Positions 51,553 to 62,105 of a stretch of 64,000 bases of DNA are shown in pieces. The translations under genes and the position numbers were made by a program. Numbering within the stretch: the first letter of the stretch is position 1; every line of letters begins with the position of its first letter. Origin of the DNA: Acidisoma cellulosilyticum (GTDB lineage Bacteria > Pseudomonadota > Alphaproteobacteria > Acetobacterales > Acetobacteraceae); the NCBI RefSeq assembly GCF_020621385.1, contig NZ_JAESVA010000010.1, positions 62,001 through 126,000 of the forward strand, read 5' to 3'. A model generated the notes under the pieces. It was not told the origin of the DNA and did not search any database. It worked only from the letters and a program-made list of their open reading frames with translations.

Positions 51553-52458
51553 TCATATGTAGTTAATCCTGTGGCTTTGGACCGTGGCTAATTTGAACGC
51601 GGCCGGTTCGTTGAACACCGGTTGCGGCGCCGGCCATATCAATGCCTCTGGTGCTGGCGGCCTGTATCCAAGCGATGAGTGTGGTCGGATCGTGTTGTAT
51701 TGCCGGCGCCAGGCTTCGATCAAAACCCTGGCTTCCTGCAACGTGTAGAAGATTTCTCCGTTGAGGAATTCGTCGCGCAGCCGGGCATTAAAGCTCTCGA
51801 TATAACCGTTCTCCCACGGGCTTCCTGGCGTGATATAGGCGGTCTGGGCGCCAACAGCGGTGATCCAAGCCTGCACCGCATTAGCGATGAACTCGGGCCC
51901 GTTGTCTGAGCGGATATGCCCCGGCACACCGCGCAGCATGAACAGGTCAGAGAGAACATCGATGACATCGGTCGAATTCAACCGCCGGGCCACCTGGATT
52001 GCCAGTGCCTCGCGGGTGAATTCATCGACGATGTTCAACATCCGGATCTTGCGGCCGTCATGCGTGCGATCCTCGACAAAGTCATATGACCAGACATGGT
52101 TGGGGCGCTCAGCACGGAGGCGAATGCACGAAGCCTCATTCACCCAAAGCCGTGCCCGCTTCGGCTGCCGTTGCGGAACCTTGAGCCCTTCACTGCGCCA
52201 AATGCGCGCCACACGTTTCTTGTTAACGGCCCAGCCCGCCTGATGCAGCAGTGCTGTGATACGCCGATACCCATAGCGGCCATACTGCCGCGCCAACTCA
52301 ATAATGTCGGCCGTCAGTGCAGCTTCGTCGTCGGCAGTCTTGGGAACCAAACGCTGTGTGGTGCGATGCTGCCCGATCACGCGGCAGGCAAAACGCTCCG
52401 ACACACCAAGCGTCTCAACAACATGCTGGATGCCAGCCCGGCGGCGTGCCGGGCTCAA
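51553..52458 (-). CDS. IS3-family transposase OrfB (integrase core)
   Basis: A 301-residue DDE transposase. The catalytic residues lie in SYDFVEDRT, SDNGPEFIAN and ENGYIESFNARLRDEFLNGE. The HTH_21-like part (YGRYGYRRITALLHQAGW) precedes the core. Its frame overlaps OrfA by 4 bp and is reached by a -1 shift near the OrfA stop, as is usual in IS3. The TTG at 52458 is only a formal start. It appears intact. Confidence 0.92.
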   Translation of the reverse strand: MSPARRRAGIQHVVETLGVSERFACRVIGQHRTTQRLVPKTADDEAALTADIIELARQYGRYGYRRITALLHQAGWAVNKKRVARIWRSEGLKVPQRQPKRARLWVNEASCIRLRAERPNHVWSYDFVEDRTHDGRKIRMLNIVDEFTREALAIQVARRLNSTDVIDVLSDLFMLRGVPGHIRSDNGPEFIANAVQAWITAVGAQTAYITPGSPWENGYIESFNARLRDEFLNGEIFYTLQEARVLIEAWRRQYNTIRPHSSLGYRPPAPEALIWPAPQPVFNEPAAFKLATVQSHRINYI

Positions 52459-52733
52459 AACTTTCCCGAAGCCACTTCCTTCAAAACCAGCTTCTCCAGC
52501 GTCAAATCTGACACCGCACGCCGCAGCCGCGCATTCTCAGCCTCCAGCTCCTTCAGGCGCTTCACCTGGTCGACCTTCAGCCCACCATACTCCTGGCGCC
52601 ACCGGTAATACGTCGCGTCCGTCACCCCAATCGACCGGATCGCATCAATCGCCGACTTGCCCTGCGAGGTCAAAATCTCAACCTGACGAAGCTTCGCAAT
52701 GATCTCCTCAGGCTTGTAAATCCGTCTCGGCAT
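52455..52733 (-). CDS. IS3-family OrfA (HTH protein)
   Basis: A 92-residue DNA-binding protein beginning MPRRIYKPEEIIAKLRQVEIL. The helix-turn-helix has GVTDATYYRWRQEYGGLK and a leucine-zipper-like stretch (KELEAENARLRRAVSDLTLEKLV) follows. It forms the N-terminal part of the fused transposase and binds the IS ends. Confidence 0.92.
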   Translation of the reverse strand: MPRRIYKPEEIIAKLRQVEILTSQGKSAIDAIRSIGVTDATYYRWRQEYGGLKVDQVKRLKELEAENARLRRAVSDLTLEKLVLKEVASGKF

Positions 52734-52829
52734 CTCACACCTCCACCAAAAAACTACATCAATGGTGGAGCAGTTCTAGGGGGTTGGACCAATACCGGCG
52801 CCGATACCACTCGTACCATTCTCCTTCTT

Positions 52830-53090
52830 TTGCTCATACTATTGAGCTGGTGCGGTGCTTTTGCCTTTGTAGGCAAGTTCCGGTGGGCGTGGTTCTACAC
52901 CTGGTTTCTCGGCCTCTTTCTGTTGGCGGCGGGACTATTCAGCTATTGGACAAACGGCGGTCCTGTCGAGGCTATTGTGGGGGATGAGTCGCTGCTGCAC
53001 GGTACCAGTGGTGTCCTGGTGGCGTTCGCCGCTGTCGGGTTGGTGCTGCTGAACCTTCCGGCCACTCGCCGTCTTTTTTTCCGTGGCTGA
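52830..53090 (+). CDS. small membrane protein, 5' end at the IS3 boundary
   Basis: An 86-residue product with two or three hydrophobic segments (LLSWCGAFAFVG, WFYTWFLGLFLLAAGLF, GVLVAFAAVGLVLLNL). The frame stays open leftwards to the IS3 end with no good start or ribosome site; TTG 52830 is a formal start. The IS insertion has probably cut off its promoter and 5' end. I do not know the family. Confidence 0.4.
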   Translation: MLILLSWCGAFAFVGKFRWAWFYTWFLGLFLLAAGLFSYWTNGGPVEAIVGDESLLHGTSGVLVAFAAVGLVLLNLPATRRLFFRG

Positions 53091-53142
53091 GACTCTGACT
53101 CCGAACTTCTGTGCAACGTAAGAGGGGCAAAACTCCGGGCGG

Positions 53143-53454
53143 CTATGGGGCTGAGCATCTGTGGCTGACGAGGTTTGGCCGATAAGGGACTGGCGCAGCA
53201 TCTGGAATGGCCAGCCTACTACCGAGGTAGTCCCAGAAAGCGATGCGCAGCTTGGAGCAGGTCTTTGCCAGCCCAAGGAATGCGTCAGGACAGTCACCTC
53301 CGGTGTCGCTGCGGGTGCCTCCGCTGACTTTGCGTTTGGTGACCTGGCAGCGGATGTCGTTCTCGGAGCCGTTGGTGTGCAGCGGCAATTCGGGCCTTCG
53401 CTTGTGATAGCCCGGCGATGGGGAGGTTGACGGGATGGTCGCTGCATTATTCAA
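53143..53454 (-). pseudogene. transposase C-terminal remnant (IS66-like)
   Basis: The reverse frame has LPLHTNGSENDIRCQVTKRK, VSGGTRSDTGGDC and AFLGLAKTCSKLRIAFWDYLG. This is a widespread C-terminal end of transposases (I recall IS66-like types). The catalytic core is missing. It converges with the glycosyltransferase promoter region. Confidence 0.6.
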
Positions 53455-53475
53455 CAGTAAGGGTCACTTGCCAGC

Positions 53476-54801
53476 ATGAAAATTCTCATCGCCGCGACCC
53501 CCTTAATGGGTCACCTTAATCCGCTGCTGGCCATCGGATATATGTTGGTCAACGAAGGCCACGAAGTAGCCGTCATATCCAGCAGCGTTATGCGCAGCCG
53601 CATCGAAGCAATAGGCGCGGAATTCCGGCACTTTCCCGCGCAGGCAGACCTCGATCTACGCGACATCGCCGCGGCGTTCCCCGAGATTAAGAACATATCT
53701 CCGGGGGCCGAAATGTCGCGTTTCTATATGGAGCGCGTGTTCATCGACCCCATACCGGCGCAATACATGGGCCTGCGGGTGGTTTTGCAAGACTTTCCTG
53801 CGGAGGTCATCATCGCCGACAATGGGTTTTTCGGCGCGTTCCCGATGCTGCTTGGACCGCGTTCGGAACGTCCCGCCATCGTTTTTTGCGGTGTCTCGCT
53901 TCTGCTCTCTCGCCGCGACGATGACGCACCGCATTTAGCCGGCTTGCCACCTGCAAGCAATGAAGCGCAGCGCGAGGAATATGCTGCTGTCTTTAGAGAG
54001 CATGAAAAGGCTGTCCTCGATCCGATCACTCATTACCTGAATAAATTTCTAGAAGGCCTCGGTGTCCCGCCACTGTCATTGAACTTTTTCGACGCAATGG
54101 TCGCTCTTCCGGACGCCTATTTGCAAATGACGGTTCCGAGCTTCGAATTCCCGCGGCGGAATTTGCCAGTCTCCGTGCATTTCGTGGGGGCTCTGCCAAT
54201 CATCCCAAACCAGGCCCCGCTGCCACCCTGGGCAAAGGACTTAGATGGATCGCGCAAGGTTGTTCTGGTAACTCAGGGGACCCTCTCAAATCACAATTTC
54301 AACCAATTGGTCGCCCCAACGCTTGAGGCGCTCGCGAATGAGCGCGATGTGCTCGTGGTCGTCACCGCCGGCGGACGGCCGATCGATGCCATACCAAGCC
54401 CGATCCCAAACAACGCACGCCTCGCCAGTTATCTGCCGTTCGAATGGATGCTGGCTAAGGCCGACGTATTTGTAACGAATGGTGGTTATGGCAGCGTCAA
54501 TCAGGCTCTGAGCTTTGGCGTTCCTCTCGTCACCGCCGGGCTAACCGAAGACAAAATTGACGTGAACGTCCGCGTCGCTTGGTCCGGGGTAGGCGTGAAT
54601 CTTGCGACCAATGAGCCAAAACCAGAAGCTCTACGCGAAGCGATCAGGACCGTACTAGATAAGCCGAACTATCGCGCGAAAGCGTTGGCCATGGCCGAAG
54701 AATTCCGCAGCATCGACACCCGCTCCGAAATCCTGCGTATCCTGAGGGAGGTTTCGCATGTTCCAAATGATCGGGGTGCCGAGCCAAACCTCCGAGTTTA
54801 G
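53476..54801 (+). CDS. GT1/UGT-family glycosyltransferase
   Basis: A 441-residue two-domain enzyme. The acceptor-side start is MKILIAATPLMGHLNPLLAIG, with the HLNP motif of GT1 enzymes. The donor-side region is VTNGGYGSVNQALSFGVPLV, in place of the usual HCGxxS. It resembles macrolide/zeaxanthin-type glycosyltransferases that use NDP-sugars. It stands alone between IS elements, so it may have been acquired. Donor and acceptor are unknown. Confidence 0.88.
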   Translation: MKILIAATPLMGHLNPLLAIGYMLVNEGHEVAVISSSVMRSRIEAIGAEFRHFPAQADLDLRDIAAAFPEIKNISPGAEMSRFYMERVFIDPIPAQYMGLRVVLQDFPAEVIIADNGFFGAFPMLLGPRSERPAIVFCGVSLLLSRRDDDAPHLAGLPPASNEAQREEYAAVFREHEKAVLDPITHYLNKFLEGLGVPPLSLNFFDAMVALPDAYLQMTVPSFEFPRRNLPVSVHFVGALPIIPNQAPLPPWAKDLDGSRKVVLVTQGTLSNHNFNQLVAPTLEALANERDVLVVVTAGGRPIDAIPSPIPNNARLASYLPFEWMLAKADVFVTNGGYGSVNQALSFGVPLVTAGLTEDKIDVNVRVAWSGVGVNLATNEPKPEALREAIRTVLDKPNYRAKALAMAEEFRSIDTRSEILRILREVSHVPNDRGAEPNLRV

Positions 54802-54901
54802 CGCGGATGACTCGTTCTGCACGACGTCGATGAGTCGGTGGCGCGCTTGTTGCGACGTATCCGCCCGGTAAAGGCCGCCTAGTGAGGCCGATAGTTGCGG
54901 G

Positions 54902-54939
54902 TGATCTTAACGGCGTTCGTACGAGCGCTGTTAAGATCA
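54902..54939. repeat. 38-bp near-perfect palindrome at the IS66 left end
   Basis: Arms begin TGATCTTAAC (54902-54911) and end GTTAAGATCA (54930-54939). The centre TCGTACGA is also palindromic and only two base pairs out of nineteen fail. It lies just before the first IS66 gene at 54955 and could be its operator or a transposase-binding site. Confidence 0.65.
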
Positions 54940-54954
54940 GGGGCAGGTTGCTGG

Positions 54955-55326
54955 ATGGAGATCATCACCGGCATTGAGCGTCGTCGGCGCTGGCGTCTTG
55001 AGGAGAAGCTCCGGATTGTCGCGGAGACCGAGCAACCTGGTGCATCGTTTGCCGATGTCGCCCGTCGCCATGAGGTCAGCCGTGGTCTGCTGTGGAACTG
55101 GCGCAGCCAGGTTCGGCGCGGTGCGTTGGTGGCGGAACCGATGCCGACATTCCTGCCCGTACAGATCACGGCAGATGCTCCGGTTGCGGTTCCAGGCTTG
55201 ATCCCAGCGATAGCGGCTTCGGCAGCTCGGGTTGAGATCACCCTGCCTGACGGCACCTGCATTCGGGTGGGTGCAGATGTCGGCCTGGCAACTCTGCGGC
55301 GCGTCATGACTGCGGTGCGCCGATGA
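54955..55326 (+). CDS. tnpA: IS66 TnpA (HTH accessory protein)
   Basis: A 123-residue protein from ATG 54955 with the start ITGIERRRRWRLEEKLRIVA and the helix-turn-helix DVARRHEVSRGLLWNWRSQV. The C-terminal part VEITLPDGTCIRVGADV is typical. It regulates or assists transposition. Its end overlaps tnpB by 4 bp (ATGA). Confidence 0.92.
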   Translation: MEIITGIERRRRWRLEEKLRIVAETEQPGASFADVARRHEVSRGLLWNWRSQVRRGALVAEPMPTFLPVQITADAPVAVPGLIPAIAASAARVEITLPDGTCIRVGADVGLATLRRVMTAVRR

Positions 55327-55670
55327 TTGTGCCGCCAACCGGTGTTCGGGTTTGGCTGGCCAACGGCCACACGGATATGCGTCGTGGGATGAACGGTTTG
55401 GCGCTTCAGGTGCAGGAGGCCTTGCAGCGCGATCCCCATGCCGGCGACCTCTACGTGTTCCGGGGGCGGCGTGGCGATCTCGTGAAGATCCTCTGGCACG
55501 ATGGGCTTGGCATGTCGCTCTATGCCAAGCGGCTGGAGCGCGGCCGTTTTCTGTGGCCGTCGCCGGCAGACGGATGTGTTGCGATCTCGGCGTCCCAACT
55601 CGGCTACATGCTGGACGGTATCGACTGGCGCAATCCACAGCGGACTTGGCGGCCAGAAATGGCTGGTTGA
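55323..55670 (+). CDS. tnpB: IS66 TnpB (Orf2)
   Basis: A 115-residue protein with the family pattern GVRVWLANGHTDMRRGMNGLALQVQEAL, FRGRRGDLVKILWHDGLGMSLYAKRLERGRFLWP. It is essential for transposition of IS66 elements by an unknown mechanism. Intact. Confidence 0.93.
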   Translation: MIVPPTGVRVWLANGHTDMRRGMNGLALQVQEALQRDPHAGDLYVFRGRRGDLVKILWHDGLGMSLYAKRLERGRFLWPSPADGCVAISASQLGYMLDGIDWRNPQRTWRPEMAG

Positions 55671-55720
55671 CGATATAAAAGAGGCACACAGACGGCGCGG
55701 CGTGTGCTTGAATCGCCACC

Positions 55721-57304
55721 ATGCCGGCCACCTCCGCCCCTGCTCCGGACGAGATCACCGCGCTGCGTCAGGCGTTGGCGGCCGAGCAGCTGGCGCGGCG
55801 CGAGGCCGAGGCACGGGCATCCGGCGCCGAGGCCATGGTGGCGCACCTCAAACTTCTGATCGCCAAGCTGCGGCACGAGCAGTTCGGCGCCTCGTCCGAG
55901 CGCGGCCGCAAGTTGCTGGACCAATTGGAACTCCAGCTCGAGGAATTGGAGGCCGCAGCCGCCGAGGACGAAAACTCTGTCGAACCAGCGTCCGCCGGCA
56001 CGCGTGCTGGGCGTGGCACGATCCGCCGCAAGCCGGTGCGCGGACCGCTGCCGGCGCATTTGCCGCGCGAGCGGGTAGTGATCGCTGGACCTGTGGCCTG
56101 TCCCTGCTGCCGCGGCAAGTTGTCCAAACTCGGCGAGGACGTGACCGAGACGCTGGAGGTTGTCCCTCGGCAATGGAAGGTGATCCAGACCGTGCGGGAG
56201 AAGTTCACTTGCCGGGTTTGCGAAACCATTAGCCAGGCACCAGCACCATTCCATCCGATCGCCCGTGGCCGCGCCGGGCCCGAACTGCTGGCCATGATCC
56301 TAGAGGCGAAGTTCGGACAGCATTTGCCGTTGAACCGGCAGAGCGAGACCTATGCCCGCGAAGGGATCGAACTTGACACCTCGACCTTGGCCGATTGGGT
56401 GGGAGCCTGCACGGCCAATCTTTCACCGCTGGTGGCATTGATCCGGGCGCATGTGATGGCAGCCGAACGACTGCATGGCGATGACACCACGGTGCCCGTG
56501 TTGGCCAAGGGCAAGACCAGCACCGGGCGGTTATGGACCTACGTGCGTGACGATCGGCCGTTTGCTGGACCAGCACCACCTGCCGCCTTGTTCCATTACT
56601 CGCCCGATCGCCGGGGCGAACATCCGCAGTGGCATTTGGCCAGCTACGCAGGTCTCTTGCAGGCTGACGCCTATGCCGGGTTCGCAGAGCTTTACCATCC
56701 TGGTCGGCGCCCGAGCCCAGTGACGGAGGCCGGGTGCTGGAGCCATGGACGGCGTAAGCTGTTCGACCTGGCGCAGCTGGCACGTGCACCCCTTGCAGCC
56801 GAAGCGGTCCGGCGGATCGACGCGATTTTCGATGCCGAGCGCACCATCAACGGCTTGCCCGCAGCGCAGCGCCTGGCTGTGCGGCAGAGCCATGTGGCGC
56901 CGCTGGTGACGGAGTTGGAAAGCTGGATGCGCGCCACGAGGGGCAAGATGTCGCGCCACGCCGATGTCGGCCGCGCGATGGATTACATGCTCAAGCGCTG
57001 GGATACGTTCAGCCGGTTTCTCGAAGACGGACGGATTTGCCTGACCAATAATGCCGCCGAACGTGCGCTACGCGGTGTGGCCTTGGGTCGCAAGGCTTGG
57101 CTGTTCGCAGGCTCCGATCGTGGTGGCGAAAGGGCCGCGGCCATGTACTCGCTCATCGTCACCGCCAAGCTAAACGGCGTCGATCCGCGCGCTTGGCTCG
57201 CAGACGTCCTGCGCCGCATCGCTGACCAGCCCGCATCCCGCCTGCACGAACTGCTGCCCTGGAATTGGCGATCTCTCGCTCAGGCTGACGCCGTAGCCGC
57301 CTGA
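55721..57304 (+). CDS. tnpC: IS66 transposase TnpC
   Basis: A 527-residue transposase. The N-terminal coiled coil (LRQALAAEQLARREAEARAS) and zinc-finger (CPCCRGKL, CRVCE) precede the DDE region. Catalytic Asp lies in LHGDDTTVPVL, Asp/Tyr in QADAYAGFAELY, and Glu in LTNNAAERALR. Length is typical of full-length IS66 transposases. Intact. Confidence 0.93.
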   Translation: MPATSAPAPDEITALRQALAAEQLARREAEARASGAEAMVAHLKLLIAKLRHEQFGASSERGRKLLDQLELQLEELEAAAAEDENSVEPASAGTRAGRGTIRRKPVRGPLPAHLPRERVVIAGPVACPCCRGKLSKLGEDVTETLEVVPRQWKVIQTVREKFTCRVCETISQAPAPFHPIARGRAGPELLAMILEAKFGQHLPLNRQSETYAREGIELDTSTLADWVGACTANLSPLVALIRAHVMAAERLHGDDTTVPVLAKGKTSTGRLWTYVRDDRPFAGPAPPAALFHYSPDRRGEHPQWHLASYAGLLQADAYAGFAELYHPGRRPSPVTEAGCWSHGRRKLFDLAQLARAPLAAEAVRRIDAIFDAERTINGLPAAQRLAVRQSHVAPLVTELESWMRATRGKMSRHADVGRAMDYMLKRWDTFSRFLEDGRICLTNNAAERALRGVALGRKAWLFAGSDRGGERAAAMYSLIVTAKLNGVDPRAWLADVLRRIADQPASRLHELLPWNWRSLAQADAVAA

Positions 57305-57415
57305 CCATCCATCCCCGCGGCTCTCGCCGGACGGATACGTTGCGACGGCGGACGCTGGCAGATGCTCTCTAGAACTTCGCAGCCTCAACACGGAGCGCGA
57401 TTTGGAAGGGAGGCC

Positions 57416-58354
57416 CTATGGGCCAGGCCAGAATACGGAAACCCTGTGGTCGGACGGGCTCTCACGACGCATTTCCTCAATGAACGAGATCAGGGCGCGC
57501 AATCCGACGGGCTGATATCGACGGCTTGGATAATAAAGGGAAAGCCCCGGCGATGTTGGAATAAAGCCGTCCAAGACACGGCGGAGCTTGCCTTCGCCGA
57601 CGCTCTCGCTGATCCACCATTCTGCCATGTAGGCAAGACCCGTCCCTGCCAGCACGGCCTCCAGCATCAGGCCCGCATCATCGAGGGTGAGCCGGCCCGG
57701 CACGTCGAGCGTAATGTCCCGACCGTCCTGCTCGAACTCCCAGCGATACATGCTTCCGCTTGGCATTCTTGCACGGATGCAGGTGTGGTGTACGAGATCC
57801 TGCGGCGTCGCAGGTACGGCCTTGCCCTCGAAATAGGCTGGCGACCCGACAACGGTAAATCTCTGTACTGGCTCAAGATGCACAGCAATCATATCTCCGG
57901 GCACCGTGTCGCCCGGTCGTATTCCAGCATCGAAACCCTCAGCCACTATATCGATTGGGCGATCCTCCGTCACGAGATCCACCTGCATCTCAGGATAGCG
58001 ACGGAGAAACTCCAAGATGACCGGCGAGAGAACGCGTCGCGCCGCGCCAACGGAGCTGTTGATCCGCAATGCGCCGGCGGGCTTGTCGCGATAGCTGTTG
58101 ACCGCCTCCATCGCGTGATTGATCGCGCCCATGGCTGGTTCGATTTCCGTGAGGAATTGTTCTCCCGCTTGCGTTGGAGAAACGCTGCGTGTCGTCCGAT
58201 TGAACAGCCGCACGCCCAACCTGGCTTCGAGTCCTGCGATCGTCTGGCTGAGAGCGGTCGGGGAAACGCCGAGGTCGGCCGACGCGGCGCGGAAACTCCG
58301 TCGCCTGGCGACCGCTATTGCCGCTTCAAGCTCCACGATCCCGATCTTCCGCAT
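57416..58354 (-). CDS. LysR-family transcriptional regulator
   Basis: A 312-residue regulator. The helix-turn-helix is [28 protein letters not shown], followed by [34 protein letters not shown]. It is divergent from the aldehyde dehydrogenase gene (100 bp apart) and probably regulates it. The effector is unknown. Confidence 0.88.
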   Translation of the reverse strand: MRKIGIVELEAAIAVARRRSFRAASADLGVSPTALSQTIAGLEARLGVRLFNRTTRSVSPTQAGEQFLTEIEPAMGAINHAMEAVNSYRDKPAGALRINSSVGAARRVLSPVILEFLRRYPEMQVDLVTEDRPIDIVAEGFDAGIRPGDTVPGDMIAVHLEPVQRFTVVGSPAYFEGKAVPATPQDLVHHTCIRARMPSGSMYRWEFEQDGRDITLDVPGRLTLDDAGLMLEAVLAGTGLAYMAEWWISESVGEGKLRRVLDGFIPTSPGLSLYYPSRRYQPVGLRALISFIEEMRRESPSDHRVSVFWPGP

Positions 58355-58454
58355 TATCCAGTTTCCTGCATCAGTTCATACCACATAATGCAGATTATCA
58401 TAGACATTCCTAAGCCCTACATTCACTGCAATCGAGACCGTCAGGAATCAGGAA

Positions 58455-59879
58455 ATGCAAGAAATCACGCATGTCTACATCGACGGCCGCTTCGTCGAGC
58501 CGCACGGGACCGAGCTATTCGACCTGCATAACCCGGTGACGGGAGAAATATTCGGGCGCGTCAGGCTGGGTGATGCGGATGATGCGAGAGCCGCCATCGC
58601 CGCGGCGAAACGCGCCTTTCCGGCGTGGTCGCGCAGCACGAAGGCGGTTCGCATTTCCCTTTTGCATCGACTTCACGATGCGATGGAAGCCAAGAAGGAC
58701 GCGCTGCTGGACGCGATCATTCTGGAATACGGCGCACCGATCTCCCGGTCGACCTGGATGGCCGCTCACGCATCGAACAGCTTCATGGAAGCAGCGCGCA
58801 CTTTGGAAGGTTTCGATCTGAAACAACGGATCGGCACGGCTGAGGTCATCATGGAAGCCGTTGGCGTGGTCGGACTGATCACGCCATGGAACAGCGACGC
58901 CGGCTTCATCTGCAGCAAGCTTGCCTACGCGCTGGCCGCCGGGTGCACGGCGGTCATAAAGCCCAGCGAAATGAGCGCGGCTCAGACGCAGGTCGTGCTC
59001 GAAGCGCTGCATGAGGCAGGCGCACCCGCCGGCCTGTTCAATATCGTCAACGGGCGGGGCGACGTTGTGGGCGCGGAGATCACCGCAAACCCCGATATAT
59101 CGAAAATCTCGTTCACCGGCTCCACCGCGGTTGGCAAGACGATCCTTCGCGGCGCTGCCGACACGCTGAAGCGCGTGACCCTGGAACTCGGCGGCAAGTC
59201 GCCCACGGTGATCCTCGACGATGCCGACTTCGCCAAGGCGATTCCCATGGCGCTGGAGGCCGGCTTCGCGAACAGCGGCCAGGCCTGCATCGCCGGCACC
59301 CGCATCCTCGTCCCCGCCTCGAGACTGGACGAGACGATTGCCTTGGCCAAGACCGCTCTCGGGAAGGTCAAGGCAGGCGCGCCGCGTGATCCGGACACGA
59401 CCATCGGGCCGATGGTCAGCCAGGCCCAGTACGACCGAGTTCAGCGCTACATTCGGCTCGGCGTTGAGACGGGCGCCACCATTGTCGCTGGTGGCGAGGG
59501 CCACCCGGAAGGCCTCGGCGGCTATTTCGTGAAGCCGACCGTCTTCGCCAATGTCACCAACGATATGACGATCGCCAGAGAGGAGATTTTCGGCCCGGTT
59601 TTGTGCATGTTGACCTACAAAGACGAGGCCGAGGCCATTTCGATCGCCAACGACACCCCTTATGGGTTGCAGGCCTATGTCATCTCGTCCGACCCGGCTC
59701 GGGCAACGGCGGTGGCGAGCCAGATCGAGGCAGGGCGTGTTGTCATAAACGGCGCCCCGCATGATCCCGCAGTGCCATTCGGGGGATTCAAGCAATCGGG
59801 CATCGGCCGAGAATATGGGGTTTTCGGGCTCCAGGCCTACCTTGAGCCGAAGGCCCTCCTTGGTGCGGCCTCAACATGA
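58455..59879 (+). CDS. NAD(P)-dependent aldehyde dehydrogenase
   Basis: A 474-residue aldehyde dehydrogenase. The cofactor site is SFTGSTAVGK, the general-base Glu is in LELGGKSP, and the nucleophilic Cys is in NSGQACIAG. The oxyanion Asn is in TPWNSD, and EEIFGPVL is also kept. It oxidises an aldehyde to the acid; the substrate is not visible. The stop overlaps the next start (ATGA). Confidence 0.92.
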   Translation: MQEITHVYIDGRFVEPHGTELFDLHNPVTGEIFGRVRLGDADDARAAIAAAKRAFPAWSRSTKAVRISLLHRLHDAMEAKKDALLDAIILEYGAPISRSTWMAAHASNSFMEAARTLEGFDLKQRIGTAEVIMEAVGVVGLITPWNSDAGFICSKLAYALAAGCTAVIKPSEMSAAQTQVVLEALHEAGAPAGLFNIVNGRGDVVGAEITANPDISKISFTGSTAVGKTILRGAADTLKRVTLELGGKSPTVILDDADFAKAIPMALEAGFANSGQACIAGTRILVPASRLDETIALAKTALGKVKAGAPRDPDTTIGPMVSQAQYDRVQRYIRLGVETGATIVAGGEGHPEGLGGYFVKPTVFANVTNDMTIAREEIFGPVLCMLTYKDEAEAISIANDTPYGLQAYVISSDPARATAVASQIEAGRVVINGAPHDPAVPFGGFKQSGIGREYGVFGLQAYLEPKALLGAAST

Positions 59880-60265
59880 AGGATGAACATACCGATGGCG
59901 CCCGCGTCTACGCCGAACTGCGAGGGGCGGATAGAGCGGCGGAAATGCAGGATCTGGCTCAGGGGACAGGCGCGGAGGCCGTCATCGCGGACCTTTCGCT
60001 GGAGTTCGTCTTCGGAAAGGTGTGGGGCCGTGGCGGGCTGGATCGCAAGCAGCGCAGCCTTGTGACAATTGGCGTGTTGATCGCCCTTCGCCAGCCTGCG
60101 GAGTTGGAGAACCATCTTCGCGTCGGCCTGACGAACGGCCTGACCCTAGCCGAGGTCGAGGAAGCAATCGTGCAAACGGCCCCCTACGCTGGCTTTCCAG
60201 CGGCGTGGGCGGCCGCGCGTGCTTTGGCGAACGTGTCCTCCGATAGGAAAGATGCGCCAGGCTAG
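59876..60265 (+). CDS. carboxymuconolactone decarboxylase-family protein
   Basis: A 129-residue CMD-domain protein (FVFGKVWGRGGLDRKQRSLVTIGVLIAL, then ENHLRVGLTNGLTLAEVEEAIVQTAPYAGFPAAWAA). It matches the PcaC-like core without the redox C-x-x-C of AhpD. 4-carboxymuconolactone or a related lactone could be its substrate. It is coupled to the aldehyde dehydrogenase by a 4-bp overlap, so they act in one pathway. Confidence 0.88.
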   Translation: MKDEHTDGARVYAELRGADRAAEMQDLAQGTGAEAVIADLSLEFVFGKVWGRGGLDRKQRSLVTIGVLIALRQPAELENHLRVGLTNGLTLAEVEEAIVQTAPYAGFPAAWAAARALANVSSDRKDAPG

Positions 60266-60361
60266 AACCTTCAGGACTGACGCAAGCCTTGCCCGCAAGC
60301 GGCAGGCGTGGGCGTCACGCTTCAAGGATCGCAGACGTAACCGATGATTGGAGACGCGTTC

Positions 60362-61831
<1,470 letters not shown>

Positions 61832-61847
61832 AACACAGGGGGAAGTC

Positions 61848-62105
61848 ATGATCCGCTGCGTGAGACTACGGGCTGGCGGAGACCGCAACTCCGTCCTTGA
61901 TGAAGACATCAGTGCCCTTGCCGAACCCGAGCGCGGTGACATCATCGGCAAATCGACTGCGGCGAGGAACATTGCGTTGCGTGAGACGGCTTCCGGCGGG
62001 TCATTCAAATGGCACCAGGTCCCGGAGCCGTGTTACTTTACTACCCTCTCCGCGACGCTCGAATTCGAGACCGAATCGGGTGCGATCTTCGTCGATAGGC
62101 TATGA
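61848..62105 (+). CDS. short cupin-like protein, possibly truncated
   Basis: An 85-residue protein. The part FKWHQVPEPCYFTTLSATLEFETESG resembles the first half of a cupin barrel (usually H-x-x-P-x-x-Q). The second cupin half is absent, because the frame ends at the start of the next gene (ATGA overlap at 62102-62105). It may be a truncated relic or a small ligand-binding protein. It is cotranscribed with the exporter gene. Confidence 0.5.
   Translation: MIRCVRLRAGGDRNSVLDEDISALAEPERGDIIGKSTAARNIALRETASGGSFKWHQVPEPCYFTTLSATLEFETESGAIFVDRL

Larger units (their letters stand above)
51533..52783 (-). mobile_element. IS3-family insertion sequence
   Basis: About 1.25 kb bounded by imperfect inverted repeats (51533-51564 and 52752-52783) with the shared features CCCCC, ACTG, TCCAC and ATGTAGTT. 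It holds overlapping orfA and orfB. No clear target duplication is seen, so the exact ends are uncertain by a few bases. Confidence 0.75.
54890..57360 (+). mobile_element. IS66-family insertion sequence
   Basis: About 2.4-2.5 kb containing tnpA, tnpB and tnpC in the standard order and strand. The genes look intact. I could not find the terminal inverted repeats with certainty, so both ends are approximate. Confidence 0.75.

Noticed and set aside
54811-54882. Short frame ending RLLRRIRPVKAA before the IS66 element
   Set aside because: Only about 23 residues after a stop. It may be a relic but cannot be assigned.
58515-59795. 426-residue reverse frame
   Set aside because: Antisense to the aldehyde dehydrogenase gene, whose Cys and Glu motifs are intact.
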